DNA of 64,000 bases from Qipengyuania aestuarii. Lineage in GTDB: Bacteria; Pseudomonadota; Alphaproteobacteria; Sphingomonadales; Sphingomonadaceae. Location of the stretch: positions 310,001 through 374,000 of the forward strand of contig NZ_JAIGNP010000003.1 in assembly GCF_019711535.1 (NCBI RefSeq), read 5' to 3'. Positions 51,026-60,272 of this stretch are shown piece by piece. Made by a program: the position numbers and the translations under genes. Numbering within the stretch: position 1 is the stretch's first letter; each line of letters opens with the position of its first letter. The notes under the pieces were generated by a model. That model ran no database searches and had not been told where the DNA came from. It saw only the letters and a list, made by a program, of their open reading frames with translations.

Positions 51026-52483
51026 ATGGCGAAATCAGGCGAGCTTGCTGGCAAGCGGAAGGCAAATAACGAAATGGAAGACCTGGAAGCCGTAAACCTG
51101 GCAGCCGATTGGGCAGATATCAGCCAAGGCCTGCGCAAGGATTTGGGGCACCAGCTTCACAGCCAGTGGATCAAGCCCATACAGCTTGGTCGGATCGATT
51201 CTGAGACCGGCACGCTCGATCTGTTCCTTCCGACCGAATTCAGCGCCAATTGGGTCAAGGATCGCTTTGCCGACCGGCTGAGCCTGGCGTGGAAAATCGC
51301 GCGCAGCGAAGTGCGTCAGGTCGCCATTTCGGTTCACCCTGGCCGCCGCCAGGTTGCCGATCTGCGTCTTCACAGCGACGGTCGTCGCCCTGCGAACGAT
51401 GCCGACACTTCGATGATGGCAATCGGTGCCGATACTCTGGGAGATACCGGCTTCACCTCTTCGGTGGGCCTCGACGCCAGCCTGACCTTTGCCGCCTTCG
51501 TGACCGGCGAGGCGAATATTCTCGCGTTCAACGCGGCCCAGCGCATGTCTGCGACAGAAAAGCCGCAATTCAGCCCGCTTTACCTCAAGGGCGCCACCGG
51601 ACAGGGCAAGACCCATCTCCTGCATGCCATCGGACACACATTCCTTCAGACACACAGCCGCAGCCGCATCTTCTACTGCAGCGCCGAGCGGTTCATGGTG
51701 GAATTCGTGCAGGCCCTGAAGGCCAACCGTATGATTGAGTTCAAGGCGCGGCTGCGCAGCTTTGACTTGCTGCTGGTCGACGACATCCAGTTCATTATCG
51801 GCAAGGCCTCGGCTCAGGAAGAACTGCTCTACACGATCGATGCGCTTCTGGCGGAAGGCAAACGCCTCGTCTTCGCAGCCGATCGCGCGCCGCAGGCTCT
51901 CGACGGTGTGGAACCGCGCCTGCTGTCGCGCCTTTCGATGGGCTTGGTGGCGGACATCCAGCCCGCCGACATCGAACTGCGCAAGAAGATCCTTCACTCC
52001 AAGCTGAGCAAGTTCGCACCGCTGGCCGTACCGGAAGACGTGCTGGAATTTCTCGCGCGTACCATCACGCGAAACGTGCGTGAGCTGGTCGGGGGACTGA
52101 ACAAGCTGATCGCCTATGCGCAGCTCACGGGACAGGAAGTCTCCCTGCAGTTGGCCGAAGAGCAGCTGACGGATATCCTGTCTGCCAATCGCCGCCGGAT
52201 CACGATCGACGAGATCCAGCGGACCGTCTGCCAGTTCTACCGCATCGATCGCAGCGAAATGAGTTCGAAGCGCCGTGCGCGTGCGGTGGTGCGCCCCCGC
52301 CAGGTCGCCATGTATCTGTCAAAGGTACTCACCCCGCGCAGCTATCCCGAGATTGGCCGCAAATTCGGCGGGCGCGACCATTCGACGGTCATCCACGCCG
52401 TGCGCCTGATCGAGGATTTGCGCCAGCGCGATGCTGATATGGACGGCGATGTGAGAAGCCTATTGCGCCAGCTGGAAAGCTGA
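51026..52483 (+). CDS. dnaA: Chromosomal replication initiator DnaA
   Basis: A 485-residue DnaA. The N-terminal domain I (WADISQGLRKDLGHQLHSQWIKPIQLG) is followed by a linker. The AAA+ core has Walker A KGATGQGKTHLLHAIG and Walker B LLLVDDIQFIIGK. The C-terminal DNA-binding domain has the DnaA signature GGRDHSTVIHAVRLIE. I use the ATG at 51026; the frame is open 210 bp further upstream, and ATG 51074 (MEDLEAVNL) is an alternative. It binds DnaA boxes to open oriC; no DnaA-box cluster is visible next to the gene, so oriC is likely elsewhere. Confidence 0.96.
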   Translation: MAKSGELAGKRKANNEMEDLEAVNLAADWADISQGLRKDLGHQLHSQWIKPIQLGRIDSETGTLDLFLPTEFSANWVKDRFADRLSLAWKIARSEVRQVAISVHPGRRQVADLRLHSDGRRPANDADTSMMAIGADTLGDTGFTSSVGLDASLTFAAFVTGEANILAFNAAQRMSATEKPQFSPLYLKGATGQGKTHLLHAIGHTFLQTHSRSRIFYCSAERFMVEFVQALKANRMIEFKARLRSFDLLLVDDIQFIIGKASAQEELLYTIDALLAEGKRLVFAADRAPQALDGVEPRLLSRLSMGLVADIQPADIELRKKILHSKLSKFAPLAVPEDVLEFLARTITRNVRELVGGLNKLIAYAQLTGQEVSLQLAEEQLTDILSANRRRITIDEIQRTVCQFYRIDRSEMSSKRRARAVVRPRQVAMYLSKVLTPRSYPEIGRKFGGRDHSTVIHAVRLIEDLRQRDADMDGDVRSLLRQLES

Positions 52484-52568
52484 CCAGTCCACATCGTAGG
52501 CACCGTTGGTCGACAGGCCTTGCACAGCCTTGTCGACAGCGTGCATGGGAGCGTCCAAAGGGGCAGGC

Positions 52569-52970
52569 ATGAGCAAGCCGATCAGTCTGCCCAAAACGCT
52601 CCCCTCCGCCTTGTGGCGGGGCACATTATGCCGCTGCCCGCGATGCGGCGACGGCAAATTGTTCCGCAAATGGCTGAAACCTGTCGATCGCTGCAGCGTG
52701 TGTGATCTCGATATCACCGGACAGCGGGCGGACGACCTTCCAGCTTATATCGGAATTTTCGTGAGCGGGCATTTGCTCGCCCCCGTCATCATCACGCTCG
52801 TGGTCAGCTATTCGCTATCCCCCATGGCGTTGCTCGCCATCATCATTCCGCTTGCACTGGTGATGCTCATCGCCCTGCTGCAACCATCCAAAGGAGCCGT
52901 GATCGCTCTGCAGTGGTGGAACGGGATGCACGGCTTCAAGCGGGAACGCGCGAACGGAGAAAACCCGTGA
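52569..52970 (+). CDS. DUF983 membrane protein
   Basis: A 133-residue protein with a treble-clef-like cysteine pair region CRCPRCGDGKLFRKWLKPVDRCSVCDLDI (about residues 20-50; two CxxC motifs) and two membrane helices (VSGHLLAPVIITLVVSY and MALLAIIIPLALVMLIAL). This is the DUF983 family of unknown function, often near cytochrome oxidase or Sec genes. Its stop overlaps the next start (GTGA). A paralogue lies at 62445-62876. Confidence 0.9.
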   Translation: MSKPISLPKTLPSALWRGTLCRCPRCGDGKLFRKWLKPVDRCSVCDLDITGQRADDLPAYIGIFVSGHLLAPVIITLVVSYSLSPMALLAIIIPLALVMLIALLQPSKGAVIALQWWNGMHGFKRERANGENP

Positions 52971-53734
52971 GTCTCACGCCCGAACGTCTCGATCGCTTTG
53001 CCCGGCACATCGTCTTGCCTGAAGTGGGCGGCGCTGGGCAAATGGCGCTGGCAGAAAAACATCTCGTGCTCATCGGCTTGGGTGGGATCGGCAGCCCCGC
53101 GTTGCAATACCTCGCTGCCGCCGGGATCGGGAAGCTGACCCTCGTCGACGACGACAAGGTCGATCTTAGCAACCTGCAGCGCCAGACACTTTATAACGAG
53201 CGTGACGTGGGCCACGGCAAAGCCATCTCTGCAAAGCGATGGGTGACGCTGTTCGACCCTGCGCTCGATGTCGAAATCAGTGATCGCCGTATCGATCCCG
53301 TCCGCGCCGCCACGCTTGTGGCCGACGCTGACCTCGTGCTCGACGGGACCGACAATTTCGCTACTCGGCTTGCTGTCTCAGACGCCTGCGTGAAAGCCGG
53401 CGTGCCATTGCTGTCGGCAGCGGTCGGGCGTTTTCAGGGGCAAGTCGCCGCTTTCGCAGGGCATTTGCCCGACGAAGCCTGTTACCGCTGTTTCGTCGGC
53501 GATGCCTTCGATGCCGACGATTGCGATACCTGCGCCGAAGACGGCATGCTGGGCGCGATGGCAGGCTGGGTGGGAAGTTTTGCCGCGCTGCAAGCGGTTC
53601 GCGTCCTCCTCGACGGAGTGAGCGCCTATGGCGATTCGCAATGGAGCCGGGTCAATCTGCTCGACGGCATTAAACCGGGCATGCGCCAATTCGTGATCAC
53701 GAAAGATCCCGCCTGTTCGGGCTGCGGCCACTAG
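52967..53734 (+). CDS. ThiF/MoeB/HesA family adenylyltransferase
   Basis: A 255-residue E1-like enzyme that adenylates the C-terminus of a ubiquitin-like sulfur carrier (ThiS or MoaD). RFARHIVLPEVGGAGQ at the N-terminus, nucleotide loop LIGLGGIGSPALQYLAAAGIG, VDLSNLQRQTLY and DGTDNFATRLAVSDAC are diagnostic. Cysteine pairs (CDTC, and the terminal CSGCG) are likely zinc ligands. Start GTG at 52967 overlaps the DUF983 stop. There is no C-terminal rhodanese domain. Whether it serves thiamine or molybdopterin synthesis cannot be told from context; the window does contain a molybdoenzyme gene. Confidence 0.92.
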   Translation: MSLTPERLDRFARHIVLPEVGGAGQMALAEKHLVLIGLGGIGSPALQYLAAAGIGKLTLVDDDKVDLSNLQRQTLYNERDVGHGKAISAKRWVTLFDPALDVEISDRRIDPVRAATLVADADLVLDGTDNFATRLAVSDACVKAGVPLLSAAVGRFQGQVAAFAGHLPDEACYRCFVGDAFDADDCDTCAEDGMLGAMAGWVGSFAALQAVRVLLDGVSAYGDSQWSRVNLLDGIKPGMRQFVITKDPACSGCGH

Positions 53735-53843
53735 CAGCCCAGGGATCTCTCCTGCCGCGAACGAGCTGGTTGACCTGTTCGGAAGCCACAGTAACTTCGC
53801 GCAAGACCGGACAGGTAATACTGCCGCAGAGAGGATCTTGGCC

Positions 53844-54767
53844 ATGTTCCGAAACCTTTTGACCAGCCAGCTGGCGGCATTTGCCATGATCGCGGCGACT
53901 CCATCCTCGCAACCCGACCGGATGACCGCTATAGCCACACCTGAACAAGCCAATGCGATCGCTCTCGGCACCGGTTCGATGCCGGGGGCGACCACAGCGG
54001 AAAGCTGGCATTCCCAATATGGAAGCGTGTTTGCCCGGAACGTGGTCTACTCCACGTTGACGCCCTTTCTCGCCGATCCGGCGATTGCGACAGGCAGCGC
54101 GGTAATCGTCGCCCCGGGCGGCGGTTTTCGTACGCTCTCGATTGAAAACGAAGGGTGGCAGGTCGCCCAAGCCCTAAACGAGTGGGGCGTTTCCGCCTTC
54201 GTTTTAAAATACAGACTTAATCAGACACCCGCCGACCTCCAAGAATTCGCTTCATTGCCGCCTCCGCGCCCCGCCACGGATCCGGGCGAGAAAGCAAGAC
54301 CAGTGCTGGATCAGCGCATGGCCAGCATCGGCCCGATGATCGAGGACGCAGACGCTGCCTTCGCGTTGATCCGCGCCAATGCAGAAGCATGGGGCGTGGA
54401 CCCGGACCGGATCGGAATGATCGGATTTTCGGCTGGCGCCGCACTGACGATGGCGACCGCGATTACCAGCGAGAGCGCCGAACCGGCGTTTTTGGCCGAT
54501 ATCTACGGCCCGCTCGGTGCGCTTGACGTGCCGGCCGAAAAGCCGCCCCTATTTATTGCTCTTGCCGCCGACGATCCGCTCTTCAACACGACCGACTTCG
54601 GCATCGTGACCTCATGGAAAGACGCGGGCGCGCCGGTCGAATTCCATTATTACGAGCAGGGTGGTCATGGCTTCGGCATGTATCAGAAGGAAACAACAAG
54701 TACCGGCTGGTTCGATGCCTTCGCCGACTGGCTGGTGATGCATGGCTTTGCCAGACCGCTGGACTAA
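53844..54767 (+). CDS. Exported alpha/beta hydrolase (esterase)
   Basis: A 307-residue esterase/lipase-like protein. A short N-terminal hydrophobic leader (LLTSQLAAFAMIAATP) suggests export. The oxyanion segment VIVAPGGGFRTLSIENEG, nucleophile elbow GFSAGA, and the late His in YYEQGGHGFGMY with Asp in AADDPLF form the catalytic set. It resembles acetyl-xylan or carbohydrate esterases of the BD-FAE type. ATG 53844 has GAGGAT 7 nt upstream; an upstream TTG is in frame. It converges with the sirtuin gene 3 bp away. Confidence 0.88.
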   Translation: MFRNLLTSQLAAFAMIAATPSSQPDRMTAIATPEQANAIALGTGSMPGATTAESWHSQYGSVFARNVVYSTLTPFLADPAIATGSAVIVAPGGGFRTLSIENEGWQVAQALNEWGVSAFVLKYRLNQTPADLQEFASLPPPRPATDPGEKARPVLDQRMASIGPMIEDADAAFALIRANAEAWGVDPDRIGMIGFSAGAALTMATAITSESAEPAFLADIYGPLGALDVPAEKPPLFIALAADDPLFNTTDFGIVTSWKDAGAPVEFHYYEQGGHGFGMYQKETTSTGWFDAFADWLVMHGFARPLD

Positions 54768-54770
54768 CCT

Positions 54771-55472
54771 TCACCCCAGGATTTCTGCGACCCATTCCGG
54801 CACCAAGTCGCTCGCCCTTCCCTTCCGGGTCTCGTCGAACCAGTAGGAACCCTCGCTGCGCTGGAGATTGAGCTCCAGCGTATGGGCACCGAATTCTCGT
54901 GCATCACGGACGAAGCCCGCAGCCGGATAGACCGCCCCGCTCGTGCCGATGCTGACGAACAAGTCAGCGCGCCGTAATCGGTCATAGATGCGGTCCATCT
55001 CGTAAGGCATCTCGCCGAACCAGACGACATCGGGACGCAGTGCCTCTGCGCCGCAACCGGGGCATGCAGGGTTGCCGACAAGCGGTTCGCTCCATTTATG
55101 CCGCTGCTCGCAGCTGGCGCATAAGGCGCTGAGCAGTTCGCCATGCATATGTAGTACGCGTTTGGCCCCGGCCCGTTCATGCAGGTCGTCGACGTTCTGC
55201 GTCACAATCAGCAAATCGCCTTCCCACTCGGCATCCAGCTTGGCCAGCGCCCGGTGGGCTGCGTTCGGCTCCACCTTCTGCACCGCCTCGCGCCGTGCAT
55301 CGTAGAAGCGCTGCACGAGAGCGGGGTCGCGTGCGAAGCCTTCAGGCGTTGCGACATCTTCGACCCTGTGCTTTTCCCACAGCCCGCCGCCGTCGCGAAA
55401 TGTATCGATACCGCTTTCGGCTGAAATCCCGGCACCGGTGAGAATGACGATGTTGCGGATAGAATCGGACAA
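54771..55472 (-). CDS. cobB: NAD-dependent protein deacylase (sirtuin)
   Basis: A 233-residue class III sirtuin removing acyl groups from lysines using NAD+. NAD-binding GAGISAESGIDTFRDGGG, catalytic region TQNVDDLHERAG with His in LHMHGELL, and zinc cysteines CASC and CPGC are all visible. The segment DAR plus the Tyr/Arg desuccinylase pair cannot be judged confidently. It is divergent from dapB (109 bp between starts). Confidence 0.94.
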   Translation of the reverse strand: MSDSIRNIVILTGAGISAESGIDTFRDGGGLWEKHRVEDVATPEGFARDPALVQRFYDARREAVQKVEPNAAHRALAKLDAEWEGDLLIVTQNVDDLHERAGAKRVLHMHGELLSALCASCEQRHKWSEPLVGNPACPGCGAEALRPDVVWFGEMPYEMDRIYDRLRRADLFVSIGTSGAVYPAAGFVRDAREFGAHTLELNLQRSEGSYWFDETRKGRASDLVPEWVAEILG

Positions 55473-55581
55473 GTTTCGGCTCCCGGTCGCCCCACGCTTG
55501 TCGAAAGGGCGTCTTATCTTCTAGCCACACGTTAACGAACCAAACGGAGCTATGACAAGCTCAGCCCGAACGGAGGTCAGC

Positions 55582-56310
55582 TTGGCGAATATTGGTGTCA
55601 TCGGAAGCAAGGGCGCGATGGGTGAGGTGTTGCGCCGCGTCATAGAAGAGTCCGGCCACGATTTCTCGGGCGGCGCGGACAAGGGCGACGATGTCGGCAA
55701 GCTGGCCGATGTATCGGACCTGCTGGTCGATTTCTCCGCGCCGGCCGCCCTGCAATCCAATCTGCATGCAGCGGTCGGGGCCGGAATCCCGATCGTGATT
55801 GGCACCACCGGGCTCGAGCGCAAACATCACGATGCAATCGATCAGGCTGCGCACGCCATTCCGGTGCTCCAGACGGGCAACACATCTCTTGGAGTGACCC
55901 TCCTTGCTCACCTCGTTCGCGAAGCCGCTCAGCGGCTCGGCAAGGGGTGGGACATCGAAATTCTCGAAATGCATCATCGCCGCAAGGTGGACGCTCCGTC
56001 CGGGACCGCGCTGCTCTTAGGCGATGCTGCCGCCGGCGGACGTGGTATCGATCTTGCAACCAATAGCGAAAGCGGGCGCGATGGTGCCACTGGTCCGCGC
56101 GGTGAAGGTGCGATCGGCTTTGCCGCCTTGCGCGGTGGCACTGTTGCCGGGGAACACAGCGTCATCCTGGCTGGCGAAGAAGAACGTATCACACTGTCCC
56201 ATAGCGCAGAGAACCGCGCCATCTTCGCTCGCGGAGCAATCCGCGCAGCCGAGTGGCTTCGCACGCGCGAGGCGGGCCGGTATTCGATGGATCAGGTTCT
56301 GGGCATCTGA
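55582..56310 (+). CDS. dapB: 4-hydroxy-tetrahydrodipicolinate reductase
   Basis: A 242-residue DapB of the lysine/diaminopimelate pathway. N-terminal NAD(P) motif ANIGVIGSKGAMGEVL, the signature loop EMHHRRKVDAPSGTALLLG, and the late RFxHxAxxR-like ITLSHSAENRAIFARGAIRAAEWL are present. I choose TTG 55582 since GGAGG lies 5 nt upstream and the nucleotide motif follows at once; ATG 55552 would add 10 residues. dapE, a later pathway enzyme, lies about 3 kb downstream on the other strand. nth follows after 9 bp. Confidence 0.93.
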   Translation: MANIGVIGSKGAMGEVLRRVIEESGHDFSGGADKGDDVGKLADVSDLLVDFSAPAALQSNLHAAVGAGIPIVIGTTGLERKHHDAIDQAAHAIPVLQTGNTSLGVTLLAHLVREAAQRLGKGWDIEILEMHHRRKVDAPSGTALLLGDAAAGGRGIDLATNSESGRDGATGPRGEGAIGFAALRGGTVAGEHSVILAGEEERITLSHSAENRAIFARGAIRAAEWLRTREAGRYSMDQVLGI

Positions 56311-56319
56311 TTTGCACAT

Positions 56320-56970
56320 ATGACCAAGGATCAGATCTTCGAGTTCTTTCGCCGCATGGCGGAGGACAATCCCTCGCCAGAAACCGAGCTGGAATATGGG
56401 AATGCGTACCAGTTGGTGGTCGCAGTGGCACTGTCTGCCCAGGCGACCGACGTCGGGGTCAACAAGGCCACGCGTGCGCTATTCCGCGAAGTCGAAACCC
56501 CCTCCCAGATGATCGCGCTGGGCGAGGACGGGCTGAAGGAGCACATCAAGACCATCGGCCTGTTCAATTCCAAGGCCAAGAACGTCATCGCGCTCTCCGA
56601 GCTGCTGGTGGCCGAATATGGCGGCGAAGTGCCGGACACGCGCGAGGACCTCGTCCGCCTGCCGGGCGTCGGCCGCAAGACGGCCAATGTCGTCCTCAAT
56701 TGCTGGTTCGGGCATGAGACCTTCGCTGTCGACACCCATATCCTGCGCGTCGGCAACCGTACGGGCCTTGCGAAGGGAAAGACGCCCGAGCAGGTCGAGG
56801 CGAAGCTCGAGAAGCGCGTGCCCCAGCCCTTCCGGTTAGGCGCGCATCACTGGCTGATCCTGCATGGCCGCTATGTTTGCAAGGCCCGCACGCCCGAATG
56901 CTGGCGCTGCCCGGTGGTTGACCTTTGCAGCTACCGCAAAAAGGTGCTGGAGAAGCCGAAGGGTCGTTAG
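56320..56970 (+). CDS. nth: Endonuclease III
   Basis: A 216-residue base-excision DNA glycosylase/AP lyase removing oxidised pyrimidines. The helix-hairpin-helix LPGVGRKTANVV contains the catalytic Lys, and Asp is in FAVDTHILRV. The C-terminal [4Fe-4S] loop C-x6-C-x2-C-x5-C is complete (CKARTPECWRCPVVDLC). It lies 9 bp after dapB, likely co-transcribed. Its end overlaps the convergent small lipoprotein gene by 4 bp. Confidence 0.96.
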   Translation: MTKDQIFEFFRRMAEDNPSPETELEYGNAYQLVVAVALSAQATDVGVNKATRALFREVETPSQMIALGEDGLKEHIKTIGLFNSKAKNVIALSELLVAEYGGEVPDTREDLVRLPGVGRKTANVVLNCWFGHETFAVDTHILRVGNRTGLAKGKTPEQVEAKLEKRVPQPFRLGAHHWLILHGRYVCKARTPECWRCPVVDLCSYRKKVLEKPKGR

Positions 56971-57260
56971 CGGTCCGGCTTCCCGTCGAGGCAAATCCTC
57001 TCGCCCGGTTGCAGGGTTGCCTGGGGTGCGATGCCCTCGAGATAGATCAGCGTTTCCGCTTCCTGCTGGTTCATGCCCATCGCGCTGGCATGAGCCATCA
57101 GTTGTGGCACCGTAAATCCCGAGCCGTTCTCGGGCACGGTGATCAGCGTGCCCGCGCACGCGGATGCGCGGTCTCCACCCCCGCTCCCGCCCGCCTGCGG
57201 TGTGCAGGCGGTGAGCGTCGCAATCAGCACCGCTGCCGCAGGTGCTGACCGCCTAGACAT
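56967..57260 (-). CDS. Small hypothetical lipoprotein
   Basis: A 97-residue protein with a lipobox ending at Cys19 (LIATLTAC), then a Gly-rich linker and a domain with two cysteines: SACAGTLITVPENG and LQPGERICLDGKPD. The repeat-like TVPQLMAHASAMGMNQQEAETLIYLEG recalls a minimal LysM-like layout but is not a clear match. It overlaps the symporter gene upstream by 8 bp on the same strand. Function unknown. Confidence 0.7.
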   Translation of the reverse strand: MSRRSAPAAAVLIATLTACTPQAGGSGGGDRASACAGTLITVPENGSGFTVPQLMAHASAMGMNQQEAETLIYLEGIAPQATLQPGERICLDGKPDR

Positions 57261-58491
57261 CGTCCGCCGAGACCATTTCGCGCCGGTCGATCTCTCCTGT
57301 CATCACCGCCACTGTCGTCGCAACGGCGGCGTCGCCCGAAACATTGGTCGTCGTGCGCATCATGTCCATGATCCGGTCCACACCCGCGACGAAGGCGATC
57401 GTCTCCAGCGGCACGCCCACCGCGCCGAATACCAGCGCCATCATGATCAGCCCTGCGCCCGGGATGCCCGCCGCACCGACCGCGCCGAGAGTCGCGAGGA
57501 TCGAGATGAGGAAGTAGTCGCCCCAGCTCAGATCCACGCCGAAGATCTGCGCGCCGAACAGCGTGGCGAGACCGAGATACATCGCCGTGCCGTTCATGTT
57601 GATCGTCGCCCCCAGCGCGATCACGAAGCTGGCGACCGAATTCGACACGCCAAGATTGCGCTCCGCACAGCGCAGCGTCACCGGCAGCGTGGCGTTGGAG
57701 CTGGCAGTGGAATAGCTGACCGCCATCGCGTCCACGATCCCGCGGAAGAAATCGCGCACCGGCAGCTTGGCGAGGAATTTGATCATCGCCGAATACATGA
57801 CGAAGATGATCAGCAGGCAGCCGGCATAGTTCAGCGCGACCAGTTTCGACAGCGCGACGAGCGCATCCAAGCCCAGCGTGCCCGCGACCCAGGCCATCAG
57901 CGCGAAGACGCCCAAGGGGGTCAGCTCCATCACCACCATGGTCACCTTCTGCATGATCACGGCGCCGCTATCGAACACCTTCTGCACGGGCAGGCCGTCT
58001 TCCTTGGCCATCAGGATGCCGATGCCGATCAGCAGGCTGAAGACAATCAGCGGCAGCACCGACACGTCGGCCATGACCTGCACCGGGCTTTCGGGCACGA
58101 TCGACAGGATCATGTCCACCGCCGTGGTGGGATTGGGTTCGGGCGTGGTGCCCATCTCGATCGCACTGGTATCAACGCCCGCCCCCGGAGCGATGATGGT
58201 GCCAAGCGCGAGGCCGAGCCAGACGGCAATCTGCCCGGTGACGACGAACAACAGCATCGCCCGACCGCCCACCGCGCCTAGCTTGCGCAGGTCGCCGATC
58301 GCCGCGACGCCGCTGACCAGGCTGAAGAAGATCAGCGGCACGACAAGCATCTTGATCGACTTGATGAAGAAATCGCCGATCCATTTGATGCTTTCCGCCT
58401 CGGGACCCCAGGCATAGCCAGTAAGCACGCCCAGGAGCAGCGCGGTGACGACGCGCTGCCACAGCGGAATTTCGAACCAGGTCTTCAGCAA
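57253..58491 (-). CDS. Dicarboxylate/amino acid:cation symporter
   Basis: A 412-residue DAACS-family inner-membrane transporter (GltP/DctA type) with about eight membrane helices and two re-entrant loops. Markers are FFIKSIKMLVVPLIFFSLVSGVAAIGDLRKLGAVGG, the serine-rich loop YSTASSNATLPVTLRC (HP1), NMNGTAMYLGLATLF (NMDGT-like helix 7) and AGIPGAGLIMMALVF (HP2). It imports C4-dicarboxylates or acidic amino acids with H+ or Na+. A REP-like palindrome lies just upstream of its start. Confidence 0.93.
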   Translation of the reverse strand: MLKTWFEIPLWQRVVTALLLGVLTGYAWGPEAESIKWIGDFFIKSIKMLVVPLIFFSLVSGVAAIGDLRKLGAVGGRAMLLFVVTGQIAVWLGLALGTIIAPGAGVDTSAIEMGTTPEPNPTTAVDMILSIVPESPVQVMADVSVLPLIVFSLLIGIGILMAKEDGLPVQKVFDSGAVIMQKVTMVVMELTPLGVFALMAWVAGTLGLDALVALSKLVALNYAGCLLIIFVMYSAMIKFLAKLPVRDFFRGIVDAMAVSYSTASSNATLPVTLRCAERNLGVSNSVASFVIALGATINMNGTAMYLGLATLFGAQIFGVDLSWGDYFLISILATLGAVGAAGIPGAGLIMMALVFGAVGVPLETIAFVAGVDRIMDMMRTTTNVSGDAAVATTVAVMTGEIDRREMVSADDV

Positions 58492-58510
58492 ACTCTCATC
58501 CCCTCATGTC

Positions 58511-58610
58511 GTCATTGTGAGCGGCGCAGCCGCGCGGCAATCCATGGCGCAGTTCGCGGCGAATGCAAAGCGGCATGGATTGCCCCAGCGCCCCGGCACC
58601 TCGCCATGAC
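58511..58610. repeat. REP-like palindromic element
   Basis: A 100-bp imperfect palindrome: outer GTCAT/ATGAC, core arms GGCAATCCATG (58536-58546) and CATGGATTGCC (58574-58584). It fills the gap between the divergently oriented symporter start and the dapE end. The core and the GTCATTG(T)GAGC ends resemble the extragenic palindromes common in sphingomonads. A second copy of the core is at 63921-64000. Confidence 0.75.
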
Positions 58611-58613
58611 TGC

Positions 58614-59753
58614 CTATTCCGTGCTCAGCGCCGCGCGGGCGATGCGCGCATAGATGCGGCTGAGCGTCGCCAGATCATCGACTGCCACAGCCTCGTCGCG
58701 CTTGTGCATGGTCGCGTTGCAGAGGCCGAATTCGATCACCGGGCATACGCTGCGCAGGAAGCGCGCGTCGGAGGTGCCGCCGGTTGTGGAGGGTTCGGAT
58801 TCGAGCCCCGTTTCCGCTTTCACCGCCGCGGCGATGATGTCGGAAAACGCACCCGGCGGCGTCAGGAACGGCTCGCCGCTGATGATTGGCAGCGCGGTGC
58901 CGCCGTGCCTCTGCGCCACTGCCGCGACTTTCTCCGACAGCGAAGCGCCCGAATGGCAATCGTTGAAGCGGATCGAGAGCCGTGCCTTTGCGGCCTCGGG
59001 AATGACGTTATGCGCGGGATTGCCAACTTCGAGGTCGGTCACTTCCAGATTGCTCGGCTGGAACCATTCGGTCCCTTCGTCGAGCACCAGCGCATCGAGT
59101 TCGGCCAGCATCGCGACCAGTTTGGGAATCGGATTGTCGGCCAGATGCGGATAGGCGACGTGGCCCTGCGTGCCCTGCACTTCCAGCCAGATGTTGACCG
59201 AACCGCGGCGGCCGATCTTCATCATGTCGCCCAGCCGGTTCACGCTGGTAGGCTCGCCGACGAGGCACAGGTCGGGCTGATGGCCTGCCTCGCGCATGAA
59301 ATCGATCAGCGCGCGGGTGCCGTGCAGCGCGGGGCCTTCCTCGTCGCCGGTAATGATGAAACTGAGCGTGCCCGCATCGGCGGGAATCTGCGCCACGGCA
59401 TCGACCATGCAGGCGATGGCGCCCTTCATGTCGACCGCGCCGCGGCCGTAGAGCAGATCGCCGCGCACGTCGGGGGCGAAGGGTTCGGACGCCCAGCCAC
59501 CGCCCGGCGGGACGACGTCGAGATGACCGGCGAAGGAGAAGTGCCGCGATCCCGGCGGGCCCTTGCGAATGGCGAAGAGGTTCTCCACCGGCGCTTCTGG
59601 CGTTCCTTCCTCGCCCTCTCCGCGCGTGAACCGCGTGACTTCGAAGCCGAGCGGGGCGAGCATCGCCTCCAGCTCGTCGAAAACCGACCCGGTGGCGGGC
59701 GTAACGCTGCGGGCGGACATCAGGCGCTTGGCGAGATCGAGGACTTCGGTCAT
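58614..59753 (-). CDS. dapE: Succinyl-diaminopimelate desuccinylase
   Basis: A 379-residue M20 metallohydrolase converting N-succinyl-LL-DAP to LL-DAP. Zinc ligands lie in FSFAGHLDVVPPG, YGRGAVDMKG and ITGDEEGPALHG, then GEPTSVNRLGD and the C-terminal FGLCNATMHKRDEAV. ATG 59753 is chosen; the upstream extension has no family similarity. It is divergent from the cupin gene (29 bp between starts), and one of two dap genes in the window. Confidence 0.94.
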   Translation of the reverse strand: MTEVLDLAKRLMSARSVTPATGSVFDELEAMLAPLGFEVTRFTRGEGEEGTPEAPVENLFAIRKGPPGSRHFSFAGHLDVVPPGGGWASEPFAPDVRGDLLYGRGAVDMKGAIACMVDAVAQIPADAGTLSFIITGDEEGPALHGTRALIDFMREAGHQPDLCLVGEPTSVNRLGDMMKIGRRGSVNIWLEVQGTQGHVAYPHLADNPIPKLVAMLAELDALVLDEGTEWFQPSNLEVTDLEVGNPAHNVIPEAAKARLSIRFNDCHSGASLSEKVAAVAQRHGGTALPIISGEPFLTPPGAFSDIIAAAVKAETGLESEPSTTGGTSDARFLRSVCPVIEFGLCNATMHKRDEAVAVDDLATLSRIYARIARAALSTE

Positions 59754-59782
59754 GTTGCCTCCGCTAGCAGGAGAGTGTGCCA

Positions 59783-60250
59783 ATGCCCAAGCTCGATCTC
59801 GACGCCATTCCCCAGACCAATGCAACCGGCTATCCGCCGCCCTACGACGAGGACGTTGCAGGCCGGAAGTATCGGCGCCTTGCCCCTGCAGCCGGGTTCA
59901 CCAAACTGGGTGCCAGCCATGTCGTGCTCGACCCGGGTGCCTATTCCTCGCAGCGGCACTGGCACGAGGGGCAGGACGAGCTGCTCATCTTCCTGCAGGG
60001 CGAGGCCGTGCTGATCGAGGATCAGGGCGAAGTCCCGGTTCATGCAGGCGATATCCTCGCCTGGTCGGCGGGAGACCGCAATGGCCACCGCCTTCACAAC
60101 CGGTCCGACAAGCCCTGCGTCTTCATCGCCGTGAGTGCCGGAGATCGCGACGAGGACCGCGGCGAATATCCCGACATCGACATGGTCTTCACCCCGGATG
60201 GCTATTTCAAGCGGGACGGCACGCCTTATCCGACCAAGCGCGTGCCCTGA
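59783..60250 (+). CDS. Cupin-domain protein
   Basis: A 155-residue single cupin. The first metal motif is in SSQRHWHEGQDELLIFLQGEAVLIED (G(x)5HxH(x)3,4E(x)6G type) and the second in GDILAWSAGDRNGHRLHNRSDKPC. It resembles small cupins annotated as mannose-6-phosphate isomerase-like or as transcriptional regulator cupins without DNA-binding domain. The end reads PDIDMVFTPDGYFKRDGTPYP. Function unknown. ATG 59783 follows AGGAG at 10 nt. Confidence 0.85.
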   Translation: MPKLDLDAIPQTNATGYPPPYDEDVAGRKYRRLAPAAGFTKLGASHVVLDPGAYSSQRHWHEGQDELLIFLQGEAVLIEDQGEVPVHAGDILAWSAGDRNGHRLHNRSDKPCVFIAVSAGDRDEDRGEYPDIDMVFTPDGYFKRDGTPYPTKRVP

Positions 60251-60272
60251 TCACGTCCGTCACCAGACCTAC